Origin: an uncultured Myxococcales bacterium
Lineage (GTDB): Bacteria; Myxococcota_A; UBA9042
Assembly (NCBI GenBank): GCA_903955385.1
Contig: CAJBNH010000140.1
Location: 1-45,784 of the forward strand
Direction: 5' to 3'
DNA: 45,784 nt
This document shows positions 13,834 to 23,900 of this stretch, in pieces. The notes beneath the pieces are model-generated. The model saw only the letters and a list, made by a program, of their open reading frames with translations. It was not told the origin of the DNA and made no database searches. Both the position numbers and the translations under genes were made by a program. Every line of letters starts with the position of its first letter. Positions within the stretch are counted from its first letter, which is position 1.

Positions 13834-15792
13834 GTGGGCCAGCAGGCTTGGATAGGCATCGTCGCTCTCGTCGGAGTGACCTTGGCCCTCGGGGTCGGCA
13901 GTCCATGGTGGACGGGTCTGGGTCTGATTGCGCTCTGCGTGGTGTTGGAACGCGCCGGAGCCGCCTTGGAGCCTTCAGGCTGCCTCGACGTGCCTGATGG
14001 CCCCGGGCGCCTGGGACGCCGGCTCGCGCTCGGTGTGGCCGCCGCATCGCTGTTCGCGACACTTGCTGCATTCACGCAACTGGGCACGATGGCTGCCGGC
14101 GTGGCCCTTGGGGCCGTGGCCGTTGTGGGTCACTTGCGTACCCGCACGTTGCACGCTTTGAGTTGGACGCGGACCGAGGGACTGATGCTCGCCGCGGCAT
14201 GTGTGCTCGGTTTGTGGGTGCACGGGCTCGAGGGCGTCCGAATCGGCGAAAACATCTGGTACAATGACGCATTCGGTGACCACGCATGGCACCTGATCAA
14301 CGCCGAGCTCCTGCGCGACCATGGCCTGCCGCTCGTCGACTCCAGCGGCGCACCCGGCGCGACATTCGCCCCTCCAACACATACGGGCCTTGCCGCACTT
14401 GCGGCGGTGGCACTCGAGCTGACACGCCTTCCGCCCTCTGCCGTTGCCCGCGGACTCGGCGTCCTGCTTGTGCTACTGCTGGCGTTGACGGCGCGGGATG
14501 TCGCGCTGACGTTCGGTGCGCAGCGACGTCACGCGACTGCTATCGGTGGTCTGGCGCTGGTGTGGGGAGGACTGGCCTGTCTGATTCCCGGCGCGGACGC
14601 GGCGCTGTCGGGGGATGTCAGAGGGGTCGCACTTGCGGTCGCCAACGCCTACCACGACGGTCTGGCCGGAGCTTCGACGTACCACAACCTGACGCAAGCG
14701 CTCGGGGTCGTGCTCGCGATGGCCGGACTCGGGTGGGCGCAGCGCGCTTGGTTGTCGCAGACACCGCGCCTGATGGCTTGGTCGGGGGCGTTGTTGGGGG
14801 CGAGCGCACTCGCCAAACCGTCGCTGCTCGCGATGCTGGGTCCGGCACTGCTCATCGTGTTGGCGGCCCGTCGGGATGGTCGGGGCTTCATCGTATGGGC
14901 CAGTGCGTTGGCACCCGGCCTCGTCCTCTTGGCGATGCCCGGCTGGCTGCGAAACCTGCCTGCCGGGGCGGCTTGGCAGATTGCGCCGCACGGCGTCACT
15001 GCAACGTTGCTCGGCGCCGTCGGAATGATCGGCATCTCCGCTCCTTTGTGGGCAGATGCAGCGGCTCGGCTGGGATCGCGACTGCGCGAAGGTCGTGTCG
15101 ACGGCTGGGAGGCGACCGGACTCGCCTTGGGCGGCTCCATCCTTTTCGCGCTCGCGTTTGAGGAGGTCGACCCAGCGCGACGTGGCCACCGCAACGAATG
15201 GTGGCCGCTGCTCGGAATGGCGCTCGTCCAAGTACCGATCACCGGTGGTGCGCTGCTGGAACGTCTCGCGCGGCCGGGACGCAGGCGCCTCGCTTGGGCG
15301 GTCGTCCTCGCTCTCCAGGTAGCTACGGGCCTCGGCTACGCGGCGCTCTACCCGCGTCTGGGACTACGCAGCGTCTCGGTCGCTGAGGCAACCGGTCTCC
15401 TCGAGCTCGTCCGAACTGCAGAACCAACGCTTGGCCTCATCGACCCGACGCGGAACTACCGCGATCTGATCGCGGAACTCGGCCGCCCCATCCTGTCACG
15501 CGCCGCCTATTCGCCCGCGGCCATCGAGGCTTGGGGTGTCTGGCAGGCGACCGCGGGCGATCTGCGACAGGACCGGCCGCTCAGTGCTGACGGCCGCAAG
15601 CTGCTGGACCACGCGCAGTGGGTGGTCATTGGACGCAGCGACGCCGACTTCGGGCGTGCGCTCACGAAGCACGGATTCGCGCCGGGCCCGGAGTCAGGCC
15701 CGTTGCGGCGATGGTGTCGCTCGCTGGACTGTGCCCCGAGAACAGCCCATGGTGTCGCAACACCGCCAACGCCGCAGGCGCCGCGCCGCTGA
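13834..15792 (+). CDS. Large polytopic membrane protein, possibly GT-C-type glycosyltransferase
   Basis: 652 residues with many hydrophobic spans (roughly 12-14) and a short soluble C-terminus. I do not recognise a named family. A loop around residues 135-180 holds ENIWYNDAFGDHAWHLINAELLRDHGLP, quoted here as NDAFGDHAWHL. An acidic and His-bearing first periplasmic loop like this is what GT-C glycosyltransferases and related polyprenyl-sugar enzymes carry, so that is my best guess. The GTG start at 13834 is chosen because GGAGGGG precedes it by about 6 bases; the open frame continues upstream into Arg/Pro-rich shadow sequence. It follows the acyltransferase-3 gene by 145 bp on the same strand. 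A role in building the glycan that the neighbours acylate is inference. Confidence 0.7.
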   Translation: MGQQAWIGIVALVGVTLALGVGSPWWTGLGLIALCVVLERAGAALEPSGCLDVPDGPGRLGRRLALGVAAASLFATLAAFTQLGTMAAGVALGAVAVVGHLRTRTLHALSWTRTEGLMLAAACVLGLWVHGLEGVRIGENIWYNDAFGDHAWHLINAELLRDHGLPLVDSSGAPGATFAPPTHTGLAALAAVALELTRLPPSAVARGLGVLLVLLLALTARDVALTFGAQRRHATAIGGLALVWGGLACLIPGADAALSGDVRGVALAVANAYHDGLAGASTYHNLTQALGVVLAMAGLGWAQRAWLSQTPRLMAWSGALLGASALAKPSLLAMLGPALLIVLAARRDGRGFIVWASALAPGLVLLAMPGWLRNLPAGAAWQIAPHGVTATLLGAVGMIGISAPLWADAAARLGSRLREGRVDGWEATGLALGGSILFALAFEEVDPARRGHRNEWWPLLGMALVQVPITGGALLERLARPGRRRLAWAVVLALQVATGLGYAALYPRLGLRSVSVAEATGLLELVRTAEPTLGLIDPTRNYRDLIAELGRPILSRAAYSPAAIEAWGVWQATAGDLRQDRPLSADGRKLLDHAQWVVIGRSDADFGRALTKHGFAPGPESGPLRRWCRSLDCAPRTAHGVATPPTPQAPRR

Positions 15793-15878
15793 GTCGGAGC
15801 GGGCCGACGCGGAACCAACGTTCGTGTAGTCCCTTGGTCGCCGAGTCGTTGGTCAGCGGACGGCCCGCCCGAGACGCT

Positions 15879-16010
15879 GTGACGGTGCGCGATGTGACCG
15901 CGCGTCTGCTGGGTGTCAATGGCGACGGTGTACAAGCTCGTCGAGCAGGGGGCGCTGGCGTGCGTGCGCGTCGCCAACAGTTCGGTTCGCGGTGAAGATG
16001 TCGAGTGTCA
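15879..16010 (+). pseudogene. Frameshifted excisionase-type helix-turn-helix relic
   Basis: Reading from 15879 gives VTVRDVTARLLGV. After a one-base shift near 15913 the next frame gives ATVYKLVEQGALACVRVANS. Joined, these reconstruct the excisionase/MerR-like HTH domain (consensus roughly TVREVAxxLGVSxxTVYKLVExGxLPxxRV), followed by GEDVE, a match to the usual domain end. No intact frame spans both halves. Neither half has an obvious ribosome site. Such domains occur in mobile-element regulators and in small myxobacterial DNA-binding proteins. It lies between the convergent ends of two genes. Confidence 0.6.
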
Positions 16011-16047
16011 AGTCCTGACACCCTTTGCACCCTTTGTCGTGCCGAAG

Positions 16048-19000
16048 CTACTGCAGCCCCGGCCGCCACAGCACCCAGGTCGCGGCGACGGGATCCCAGG
16101 CCAGCACGAAGAGTTGCCCGATCGCGTCGACAGCAGCCTGCACCCCCGTCGCGTTGGCCACCGGCAGCACCGGGCAGTTGGCCAACAGCGCGCCCAGCTT
16201 GCAGAACCGCCAGCCGTCGGTCGTCTGGACCTGCACGCCCCAGGGGCTCGGTTCCGCGGGGCCGTCGACCTCTTGGCGCACCAGCGTCATCGCCGCGTAG
16301 GTCGCCGGAAACGCCGCTTGGACCTTGCCGGCACCGACCGACAGCAGGCCGTAGGTGCCATCTGCCGCGGTGGCCAACACCCACGCCGTGCCCTGCGCAT
16401 CGACGTGGAAGGCCGGCGGCAGGTCGGCCCAACCCGTCGTCGCCACCTCCAACGTGCCGCTGTTCCAGCGCATCAGCGACCACAGGCCGTCGCTGCCGTG
16501 GACCCGCAGCCAGGGCACGCCGGTCGAGTCGTCGTAAACCGCAAAGCGCTGGGCCAGGTTGCCATTCACGTCGACCGGGTCGGCGGCGTAGCGGAACCGG
16601 CGCACCGGCGTCTTGTCGGTCGCGTTCAGGTCGGCCAGCTTGACGACCTGGCCCGGGGCCTTCAGGTGGTACATGCCGATCATGTCGCCGCGTACCGACA
16701 ACAGCACCTGGCCGCCGTGGTGGACGAAGGCCTCGGCCCGATCGTCGTCGGTCTGGACGCCGCCCGCCAGCGACACCACGCCCGAGAGCTGCAGGGTGGG
16801 CGCCTGGCCGTTCTTCGCGGCAAACAGCTCGGTCGGCTTGCCGTCTGGCCGGTACAGGAACCAGGCGGTGCCATCCGCCGCCATGGTGGCGTATTCGTCG
16901 CCCAGCTCGGCCGCGTTGCCGACGGGCAGGGGGCACGTGAAGTTCATCTGCGCGCCGTTGGTGGCCATGATCTTCCACATCGGGCTCGGGGTAGACGCGT
17001 ACGTCAGGTAGAACAGCGTGCCGTCGGGCGACGCCCCGTAACGGTAGGTCGACGCAGACGATCCCAGGACCGCGCCGCCGAACCCCGGGGTCAGCACCGG
17101 CACGCCCGACGCCGTGTCGACGTGATAGACCACCTGAGGCTTGCTCGGCGGATAGTGCAGGACGTACCGCTGCTGGCCGGCCCTTGCAAAGCCCACCCAG
17201 GTCGACGCCGCCAGATTCAGCGACACCGGGTCGTCGGCCGGCGACTTCCACCACACCATGTCGTACTTGCCGGCCGGCAGCCGACCCGTGATCCATGCCC
17301 CGTCGGCGCCGATGCTGCGCACGACCGTCTGGTCGCCACGCACGAAGTTCAATGCCTGCGTGGCCTTGCCGTCGGCCTTGCCGTCCTTGATCCACGCCAC
17401 CTGGACCGGTGCGGTGTTGGCGGCCGTCTGGCTGGCGATCAGGCGGTCCAGGCTGTCAGGCACGGCCAGCAGGTTGCCCACCGCCCCGGAGAGCAGCGGC
17501 GCGGTCGCCCCGTCTGGGCGTGCGCTGAAGGCCGCGAACAGATTCGTACCGGCGTACGTGAACACCAGGGACTTGCCCGACACGAACTGGCCCTTCAGCT
17601 CGGTGAACGCGGCGGGCTTCGAAGTCCAGGTCGCCGTGTCGCCGGCCACGCGTACGAACTGCACCGGCGTCGAGCCCGAGAATTGGAACAGGCTGGATCC
17701 GTCGCCGAGAGCCCACGCAAAGCCCTGATCCGGCGAGGCATTCAACGCGATCTCGGTCGCCTTTCCGTCGGCCACCCGCGACCAGCTCGCCTTGCCCTGC
17801 GACCAGTAGTGCGAGCCCAACCAGGCGGCGCCGTCGCCCGAGACGTGCAGGCTGGTCTGGGCAAGCTCCTTGCTGTTCGGCGCGAGCGCCCCCTGAACGA
17901 CGGTCACCCGCTCGGCACCCTCGAGCACGAAGAACTTCTGGCGTGCGCAATCGGGCTTGCCGGTCGTGCCGCACTCGCCCCACTCGGGTCCAAAGCTGGC
18001 GGCAAAGGTGGTGGCCCGCAGGTCGACGTGCGCCTCGGTCCCCTGGTTCAGCGTCCCCGTGGGCAGCGCCTCCAGGTCGTCGCACGCGGTACCCTTGCCG
18101 TCCTTGTCCAGGTCGGTTTGCAGGGTGTTGCCCGTGGTCGCGCAGTTGTCGCAGACGTTGCCGACCTTGTCGCCGTCGCCGTCTGCCTGGTCGATGTTCT
18201 TGGCATTCGGGCAGTTGTCCAGCGCCCCGCAGGCGCCGTCCTGGTCCGGGTCCGGGCCGTTGCAGGTGTCGCATGCATCGCCCACCTTGTCGGCATCCGC
18301 GTCGGCCTGGGTGGGATTCGCCTTGCTGGGGCAGTTGTCGACGCCGTCGCTGGCGCCATCCGCGTCGGTGTCGGCCTTCTTGGGGTCGGTGCCCAGGGCG
18401 GGTTCGTCGGCATTCTTCACGCCGTCGCCGTCCAGATCGGCATCGGCCGGGTCGGCAGTCCCGTCGGCGTCCTCGTCGTTCAGCACGCGAATCGTCAGCT
18501 TGGCCACCGTGGTTGCGCCCTTCGAGTCCTTGACCTGCAGCGTCACGGAGCAGGTGTGGGGCGTATCGAGCTTGGCCAGCAATGCCCCGGGCTTGGACGT
18601 CAGCTCGACCGCGGCCGCGTCGAAGGTCGCAAAGGGGCAGTCGCTGACGTCCGCAGACCACGTGATCGGGTCGTCGTCGGGGTCGGACGCGATCGGCGAG
18701 AACACGTCGGTCGTCCCTTCGGTGATGTCGTAGAAGTCGGGCAGGGGCGCGAAGACAGGCGACTGATTGGGTGGGCAGGTCTGCTTGTGCGAGCAGGTTC
18801 CCGTCGCCACGTCGCAAGCGTCGGTCGTGCAGGCGTTCTGGTCGTTGCAGTCCTTGGCGCTGCCGGCGATGCACGAGCCGTTGCCACACGCGTCGCTGAG
18901 GGTGCAACCGTTGCCATCGTCGCAGGCGCCGACCGCCGGCGCGTGGACGCAACCCATTCCGGGGTCACAGGTATCGGTCGTGCACGTGTTCGCGTCGTCG

Positions 19001-19581
19001 CAGGAGGTGGGGCACGGCGAGACGGTGTCGGGCGCGGTGTCCTGATCGGGCGCAATGTCCGGTTCGGGTGTGGTGTCAGGTGTGGTGTCCGGGTCAGGTG
19101 TGGCGTCAGGTTTGGCGTCGGGCGCCGCGTCAGGGTCCACCGCCGCGTCGCCCAGCGTGTCCGTCACTGCATCGGGGTCGGCCACGCTGTCCGTGTCTGG
19201 GTCGGGCGCCACCTCCGACAGGTCGAGATCGGGGGCGCCATCGATGGGATCCTGCAGGTCCGGTCCCAGTTCCGCGTCCGGGGGCCCCGTGTCTACCTCG
19301 GCGTCCGCGTCTGGAGGGGCGTCCGGGACCATGTCCGCAAGCACGTCGGGGTCGGGGGTGACGTCCTGACCGACCGTGTCGGCCGTGCCGTCCTGCGCCA
19401 GATCCGGCGCGCCAGACTGGTCGTCGTCTGCCAGCTGCTGGTCGCTCTGGTTGCCTGCATCCAGGCCGTCGTCGCCGCCCCCTCCCTCGCAGGCCAGGGG
19501 CACGCAAACCAGAGCTGCGAACGCCAGATGCCTCGCCCATGCGATGGCGGACGAACCCACGCCGAACCACGATCCTCGCAT
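16048..19581 (-). CDS. Very large secreted lipoprotein: Asp-rich linker, Cys-rich repeats, TSP3 calcium repeats, propeller-like C-terminus
   Basis: 1177 residues. The N-terminal signal ends in VPLAC (Cys31), an imperfect lipobox. Residues about 35-187 are a low-complexity linker of Asp, Pro, Thr and Ala (PDPDTTPDTTPEPD style). About 189-265 is Cys-rich, with CDDANTCTTDTC and CDDGNGCTLSDAC units. About 266-370 resembles a cadherin/Ig-like domain (PDDDPITWSADV). About 370-505 holds thrombospondin type 3 calcium repeats (DNCPSKANPTQADADADKVG, GDGDKVGNVCDNC). The remaining 670 residues look like a beta-propeller of Trp/Asp/Gly-rich blades. The ATG at 19581 follows AGGGGGG at 5 bases; a TTG seven codons upstream is the alternative. 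The likely site is the outer-membrane surface, with calcium-stiffened modules. The function is unknown. Confidence 0.85.
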   Translation of the reverse strand: MRGSWFGVGSSAIAWARHLAFAALVCVPLACEGGGGDDGLDAGNQSDQQLADDDQSGAPDLAQDGTADTVGQDVTPDPDVLADMVPDAPPDADAEVDTGPPDAELGPDLQDPIDGAPDLDLSEVAPDPDTDSVADPDAVTDTLGDAAVDPDAAPDAKPDATPDPDTTPDTTPEPDIAPDQDTAPDTVSPCPTSCDDANTCTTDTCDPGMGCVHAPAVGACDDGNGCTLSDACGNGSCIAGSAKDCNDQNACTTDACDVATGTCSHKQTCPPNQSPVFAPLPDFYDITEGTTDVFSPIASDPDDDPITWSADVSDCPFATFDAAAVELTSKPGALLAKLDTPHTCSVTLQVKDSKGATTVAKLTIRVLNDEDADGTADPADADLDGDGVKNADEPALGTDPKKADTDADGASDGVDNCPSKANPTQADADADKVGDACDTCNGPDPDQDGACGALDNCPNAKNIDQADGDGDKVGNVCDNCATTGNTLQTDLDKDGKGTACDDLEALPTGTLNQGTEAHVDLRATTFAASFGPEWGECGTTGKPDCARQKFFVLEGAERVTVVQGALAPNSKELAQTSLHVSGDGAAWLGSHYWSQGKASWSRVADGKATEIALNASPDQGFAWALGDGSSLFQFSGSTPVQFVRVAGDTATWTSKPAAFTELKGQFVSGKSLVFTYAGTNLFAAFSARPDGATAPLLSGAVGNLLAVPDSLDRLIASQTAANTAPVQVAWIKDGKADGKATQALNFVRGDQTVVRSIGADGAWITGRLPAGKYDMVWWKSPADDPVSLNLAASTWVGFARAGQQRYVLHYPPSKPQVVYHVDTASGVPVLTPGFGGAVLGSSASTYRYGASPDGTLFYLTYASTPSPMWKIMATNGAQMNFTCPLPVGNAAELGDEYATMAADGTAWFLYRPDGKPTELFAAKNGQAPTLQLSGVVSLAGGVQTDDDRAEAFVHHGGQVLLSVRGDMIGMYHLKAPGQVVKLADLNATDKTPVRRFRYAADPVDVNGNLAQRFAVYDDSTGVPWLRVHGSDGLWSLMRWNSGTLEVATTGWADLPPAFHVDAQGTAWVLATAADGTYGLLSVGAGKVQAAFPATYAAMTLVRQEVDGPAEPSPWGVQVQTTDGWRFCKLGALLANCPVLPVANATGVQAAVDAIGQLFVLAWDPVAATWVLWRPGLQ

Positions 19582-19780
19582 ACTGCCCCCCTTCAGACCC
19601 AAGGGCGAGAGATCTTGGGCAAGGGTCCGTTCTACCCTGTGCGCGGCGTGGGAGTCGAGGAGTTGATCGCGTCGGCGCGCGAAGGTGGCGGCCGTGCCGA
19701 CCAGGCGAACGGGGAGATGACGGGTTGGTCAGCGGACCGGCGAACTCGGTCTGGAAGCGGCTGTGCTGACCGGCCGAGTT
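19582..19780. other. Intergenic gap upstream of the large lipoprotein gene
   Basis: 199 bp that must hold the promoter for the 1177-residue lipoprotein. I found only a weak -10-like TAGAAC on the minus strand near 19632-19637, without a convincing -35. Confidence 0.35.
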
Positions 19781-20352
19781 TCACGAGTGGTACGACGTGC
19801 TGTTGTTCGAGTAGTACTGCAAGAAGAAGGTATCGCCGTTCTTGAACGGCCATACTTGGTGGTTCTCGAGCGTCTGCCACCCGTTGTGGCCGTCGTACTC
19901 GTGGGTGTAGATGAACCCGCTGCCGTTCTTGAAGTACTGTTGGTGGCAGTAGCCGCTGGCCAGACAGATGGCATCCCCGCGAATCCGATAGTGGCCGGAG
20001 ACCTTGAGGGTGATCGTGCCGTTGGCGTTGACGTCGAAGCAGTCACCGGCGGCGTTGAATTCCGTTTGATTCAGGCAATACGTGGCCCGGCCCGCGCCGC
20101 CCGACGGGCTCCCCCCCCCGACCACAGGATCGGCTGAGAAATGGCGACGGTCCAAATGGACGCGGTGGAGCCATTCGCGTGCTGGTTCTTGTTGCAGACC
20201 TGCAGGCCGACGGTGGCGTTCCAGCGCAAGGTGCCGAACTTGCTGGCGTCGCAAGCCGACGTGTCGGCCGGAACCTTGAAGCCGCCGCGGTGCCGGTGCC
20301 GCGACTGCGGGTCCGAATACGTTGTTGCTTCTGCCGCGGGGCCGCCTTTCAT
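19781..20352 (-). pseudogene. Broken secreted/surface protein gene with frameshift at a nine-C tract
   Basis: Two minus-strand frames make one protein. The first reads from about 20352 through CDASKFGTLRWNATVGLQVC and SIWTVAISQPILWSGGG. The second continues SPSGGAGRATYCLNQTEFNA to YYSNNSTSYHS and stops at 19781. They meet at a run of nine C (nine G on the coding strand) at 20111-20119. With nine, translation ends early at 20071; seven or ten would restore the full frame. The C-terminal half (ITLKVSGHYRIRG, FKNGDTFFLQYYSN) looks like a C1q/TNF-type jelly-roll (tentative). The N-terminal half carries the same Cys...Cys module as the two paralogues at 4430-9180. No signal peptide is visible, and the start region overlaps a degenerate repeat, so the 5' end may also be lost. 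Confidence 0.65.
20111..20119. repeat. Nine-base C homopolymer inside a coding region
   Basis: CCCCCCCCC sits exactly at the junction of the two frames of the broken surface-protein gene. It could be a slipped-strand phase-variation tract, a fixed mutation or a sequencing or assembly error; the sequence alone does not decide. Confidence 0.8.
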
Positions 20353-20755
20353 CGCTCCATGTATTCGCGCGGGTAAGAGGTCCGAATCCCGGGGGGTCGA
20401 CGGTGGCGCGTGGCGGGCTCGCTGGTGTGCGTTTGGCAAGTGCGCGGCCCTCCAGGGGGACTGGTGCCGGGGGACTTCGACGACGTGGACGTGGCCCGAG
20501 GGAGGCAGGCGCTTCGAGCGCGCTCCACGGCTGCGGCAGGTGGACGTCGAGGCGTCGCTGGTCGACGCCATCGGGCGGATCGAACGGCAACTCGAGCGGC
20601 ACGTGGGGCGCGAGGACGACGACCGAGACCGGCTTGCAGAGCGCGATACGGCGCTTGCGGCGTTGCTGAAGGCGGTGATCCTGAGCCGGCACGCTTCGGA
20701 GCGGGAGCCGGGCGCGCGGCGACCGGCACCGCAGTCGGCGCCGTCTCGGCGCTGA
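20315..20755 (+). repeat. Degenerate repeated segment, copy 1 (coding relic)
   Basis: Two stretches here match copy 2 near 24392-24590. One is GTTGTTGCT...GCCGCG...CTCCATG at 20320-20360. The other, at 20505-20570, is a coding-like block translating as GGRRFERAPRLRQVDVEA on the plus strand. After that block the frame continues in charged helical sequence (AIGRIERQLERHVGREDDDRD) to a stop at 20755. Just before the block a frameshift separates it from a matching DFDDVDVA segment. No start codon with a ribosome site was found. I read it as remains of an unidentified gene family. Confidence 0.5.
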
Positions 20756-20930
20756 CGGACTGTTTCCCCGCAAGTCCAGTGGATTGCGACGCCAGGCGCG
20801 CGCGGCCGGCGCGGTTTCGGTACAAGCCTCTCTCTTTCTCCGACTCTGGAGCGGTCGCGTCCGCCATCGGATTGCGGCGCGGCCGCACACCCTGCCGGTG
20901 GATTCGTCCACCCCCAAGGACCGCGCCGCC
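20756..20930. other. Leader region of the DUF7282-like lipoprotein gene
   Basis: 175 bp on the plus side that must contain the promoter of the gene at 20931. A TACAAG at 20822-20827 could be a -10, but no matching -35 is seen. Confidence 0.3.
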
Positions 20931-23900
20931 ATGCCGAAGCCACTTCCTGCGACGACCGCCGCCGCGCGCAGCCGCACGCTCGCGCCCATGCTCGCGCCCA
21001 TGCTCGCGCTGGTGCTGACCCTGTCGTGGGCCGCCGGCTGCGGCGGCGGCGAGGCCAGCACCGACCCGACCGCGCCCCCGGACACCGCGCAAGGCGTTGA
21101 CGACGCGCAGGATGCCGCCACTGCCGACATGGGCGGCGACGGCGCGGCCGATGCTGCCGCCGACGCCGCAGCCGACACCGCGGCCGACACGGCGCCCGAC
21201 GCCACCGAAGATGCCGCCTCGGACGTCGCCGAAGACGTGGCCGTCGACGCAAGTCCCGACGCCACGGGCGACACCGACGCGGGCACCGACGCCGCCGCCG
21301 ACGCCGAAGCCGCGCCCCTGGGCGTGCTGGTCGTCGAGGATCAGGTCGTGGCCGCGCCGTACCAGACCGTCGTCATCAAGGTGGCGACGCTGCCGCCCGG
21401 CTTCAGCTCGCCCGGCAAGGTCCGGATCCTGAACGACAACGCCGGCCTGCCAGGTACGCTGGCCGGCGAGGCGGCGGTTCCCCAAAGCAAGGTGAACGAG
21501 GATCTGGCGGTCGTCCTGAAGGCCCCCGTGGTCGCCGAGCAACGGTTCCACGTCGAGTTGCTGACGCCCGACGGAAAGCCGGTACCAGGCGCCGACGGCG
21601 CGCCGCTCGTCGCGACGTTCAAGGCCACGGGCGACACGGTCGAGCCGGTGCTGACGTTGACCAGCCAGAGCTTGCCCGCCAACGACTTGCAGACGCTGTC
21701 GGTCAGCTTCGTGCGCGTGCCGAATCGCTTCACGGTCGGCATCTGGCTCGCGGTGTACGCCGACGCCGACGGCAAGATCGGTGCGCTGCTCGGCAAGCAG
21801 AAGTTCCTGGCCGGCGACCACAAGGACGGCACCGTGCCGCTGACCAGCAACCTGACCAAGGGCCAGGTGCTGCATGCCGTGTTGCGCGAGGGCGCGCCTG
21901 GAACCGGCAGCTGGGCCCTGAACTCGCCGGTGCTGAAGGACTTTGCCGGCCAGGTGGTGGAATCCGAGTTCACCGTCGACAGCGAGGCGTTCCACCCCGT
22001 GCTCGAGATCGAGGACCAGACCCTTGCCGACCCCAAGAAGGTCAAGGTCAAGCGCGTGGTCGTGCCCAAGGAGCACTTCGGCGGCTGGCTGGCGCTCTAC
22101 GCGGACGACGCCGGGAAGCCCGGAACGCTGGTCGGCAAGCTGTACTACACGACCGGCACCAAGCTCGACCAGACGGTCAGCCTGACCGTGCCGCAGCAGG
22201 GCGAGCAGACCCTGCACGCCGTGCTGTACGCCGGCCAGAAGTGGGACGACGCGGGCAACAACATCGTGATGAAGGCGCCGGGCGGCGGCGAGATGCGCCT
22301 GCAGTTCAAGGTGGGCGCCCAGTCATTGAGCTACATCGTCGCCAAGCCCTACACCACCGACAACCCGCGCCATGTCATGGTCACGCGGGCGTATTCGTAC
22401 GACAAGCCCGCCTGGGTGATCCTGGCGCGCGACGACAACGGCAAGCCGGGGATGGAACTGGCGCGCAAGAAGATCCTGCCCAAGTTCGCCGGCAACGTGC
22501 ACCTGTGGTCGCTGACCGGCGACTTCCTGCAGAGCGGCACCGTCGCCGAGTACCTGCAGGGCAAGCCCGGCACGTTCCGCCGCTACGTCAAGGGCGACGA
22601 GAAGCTGCACGTGCTCCTGCACGAGGACTTCCCGAGCGACAACGCGTTCACCTACTCGCCCGGTGGCAGCGAGGACGTGCCGGTGCTCGACGCCAACGGC
22701 AAGGCGGTCACCGCGCTGCTCGACGTCACGGTCAAGGCGTCGGTGCAGAACCTGCAGAAGGAGAGCCCGCGCTACTACCTGCCGTGCCCGCTGAGCCAGC
22801 ACATCTCGAACGCCACCAAGCTGCCGGTGGACTGCCGCTGCCACGTCGACATCGTCGGCCTGGACTTCCCCGAGTGCAAAGCCGACATCGCCGACTTCCT
22901 GGGGATGCAGTACGGCGACGGACCGCGCGCGCGCACGCACAACTTCGGCGGGTTCCACAGCGGCTTTGCCGAGCCGACCGAGCTGATCGCGCTGATGACC
23001 TGGAAGGACCACCAGACCGTGTGGCCCGAGAACAGCGTGACCATCGACGTGGGCGCGGTGATGGGCATCGACGTGCAGAACCGCAACCGCCGCGTCATCG
23101 GCGGTCGCTACCGGGACAGCGGCGGCGTCATCCAGACCATCGGCACGGGGCCGGTGCTGTCGTACCCGTTCGAGGTGCAGAAGGGCCCGGACGGCAAGTA
23201 CTATGTCGCCAGCTACGCGTACGTCCGCATCGGCGCCAGTCTGGTGCCGACGGTCGACGTCATCCGCATGGACCCGGCGACCGGCGACCGCACCTTCGTG
23301 TGGCGCAGCAATCACCTGGGCATCAACTTGGACAAGCAGGCCAACCCGTACGGCCACTGCGGCAACGGGCGCACCGAGAAGTACGGATACGAGTCCGTAC
23401 AGATTGGGCGCAAGGCCTTCGGCATCGACGACCAGGGCAATTTCTATTTCAGTTACGCGCACAACGGCAACACGCCGACCTCAGACGGCATCGGCATCCT
23501 CAAGGTCGGTGCCGACGGCAAGACCTGCGACTTCGTGACGCGCACCAAGGTGGGCGCCGAGAACGTGCTGTACAAGGGCCAGACGATCGGCAAGGGCTAC
23601 GAACCGCAGGCCGGACCCTACAAGGGGATGCTGGTCAAGGGCGGCAAGCTCTACACGTCCACCGAGCTGAACGACGAGCTGGTCGAGGTGGACATCGCCA
23701 CCGGCGACCGCAAGCTGCTGCACAAAGAGGGCGTGAACGACAACAACACCGGCAGCACCGGCACCCACGTGCTGTGGGACCCCTACCGCAGCCTGATCTG
23801 GCAGGCGGGCCTGTCGGGGGCGACGCTGATGTACGACCCGGCCAAGGGCACGACCGAGCCGCTGTGGTGTGCGCAGAACGACCGCAACTACATGGATATC

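Noticed and set aside
19724-19738. GTTGGTCAGCGGAC shared with 15848-15862 as a possible direct repeat (att-like)
   Set aside because: Only about 14 bases match in GC-rich DNA, flanks differ, and the enclosed genes look native.
15913-19845. 1310-codon plus-strand frame over the large lipoprotein
   Set aside because: Only its first 30 codons look like protein (the HTH relic). The rest mirrors the lipoprotein gene and reads through its low-complexity repeats.
20349-22217. 622-codon minus-strand frame across the start of the DUF7282-like gene
   Set aside because: It is antisense over a lipoprotein with a clear signal. It also has no signal or domain of its own.
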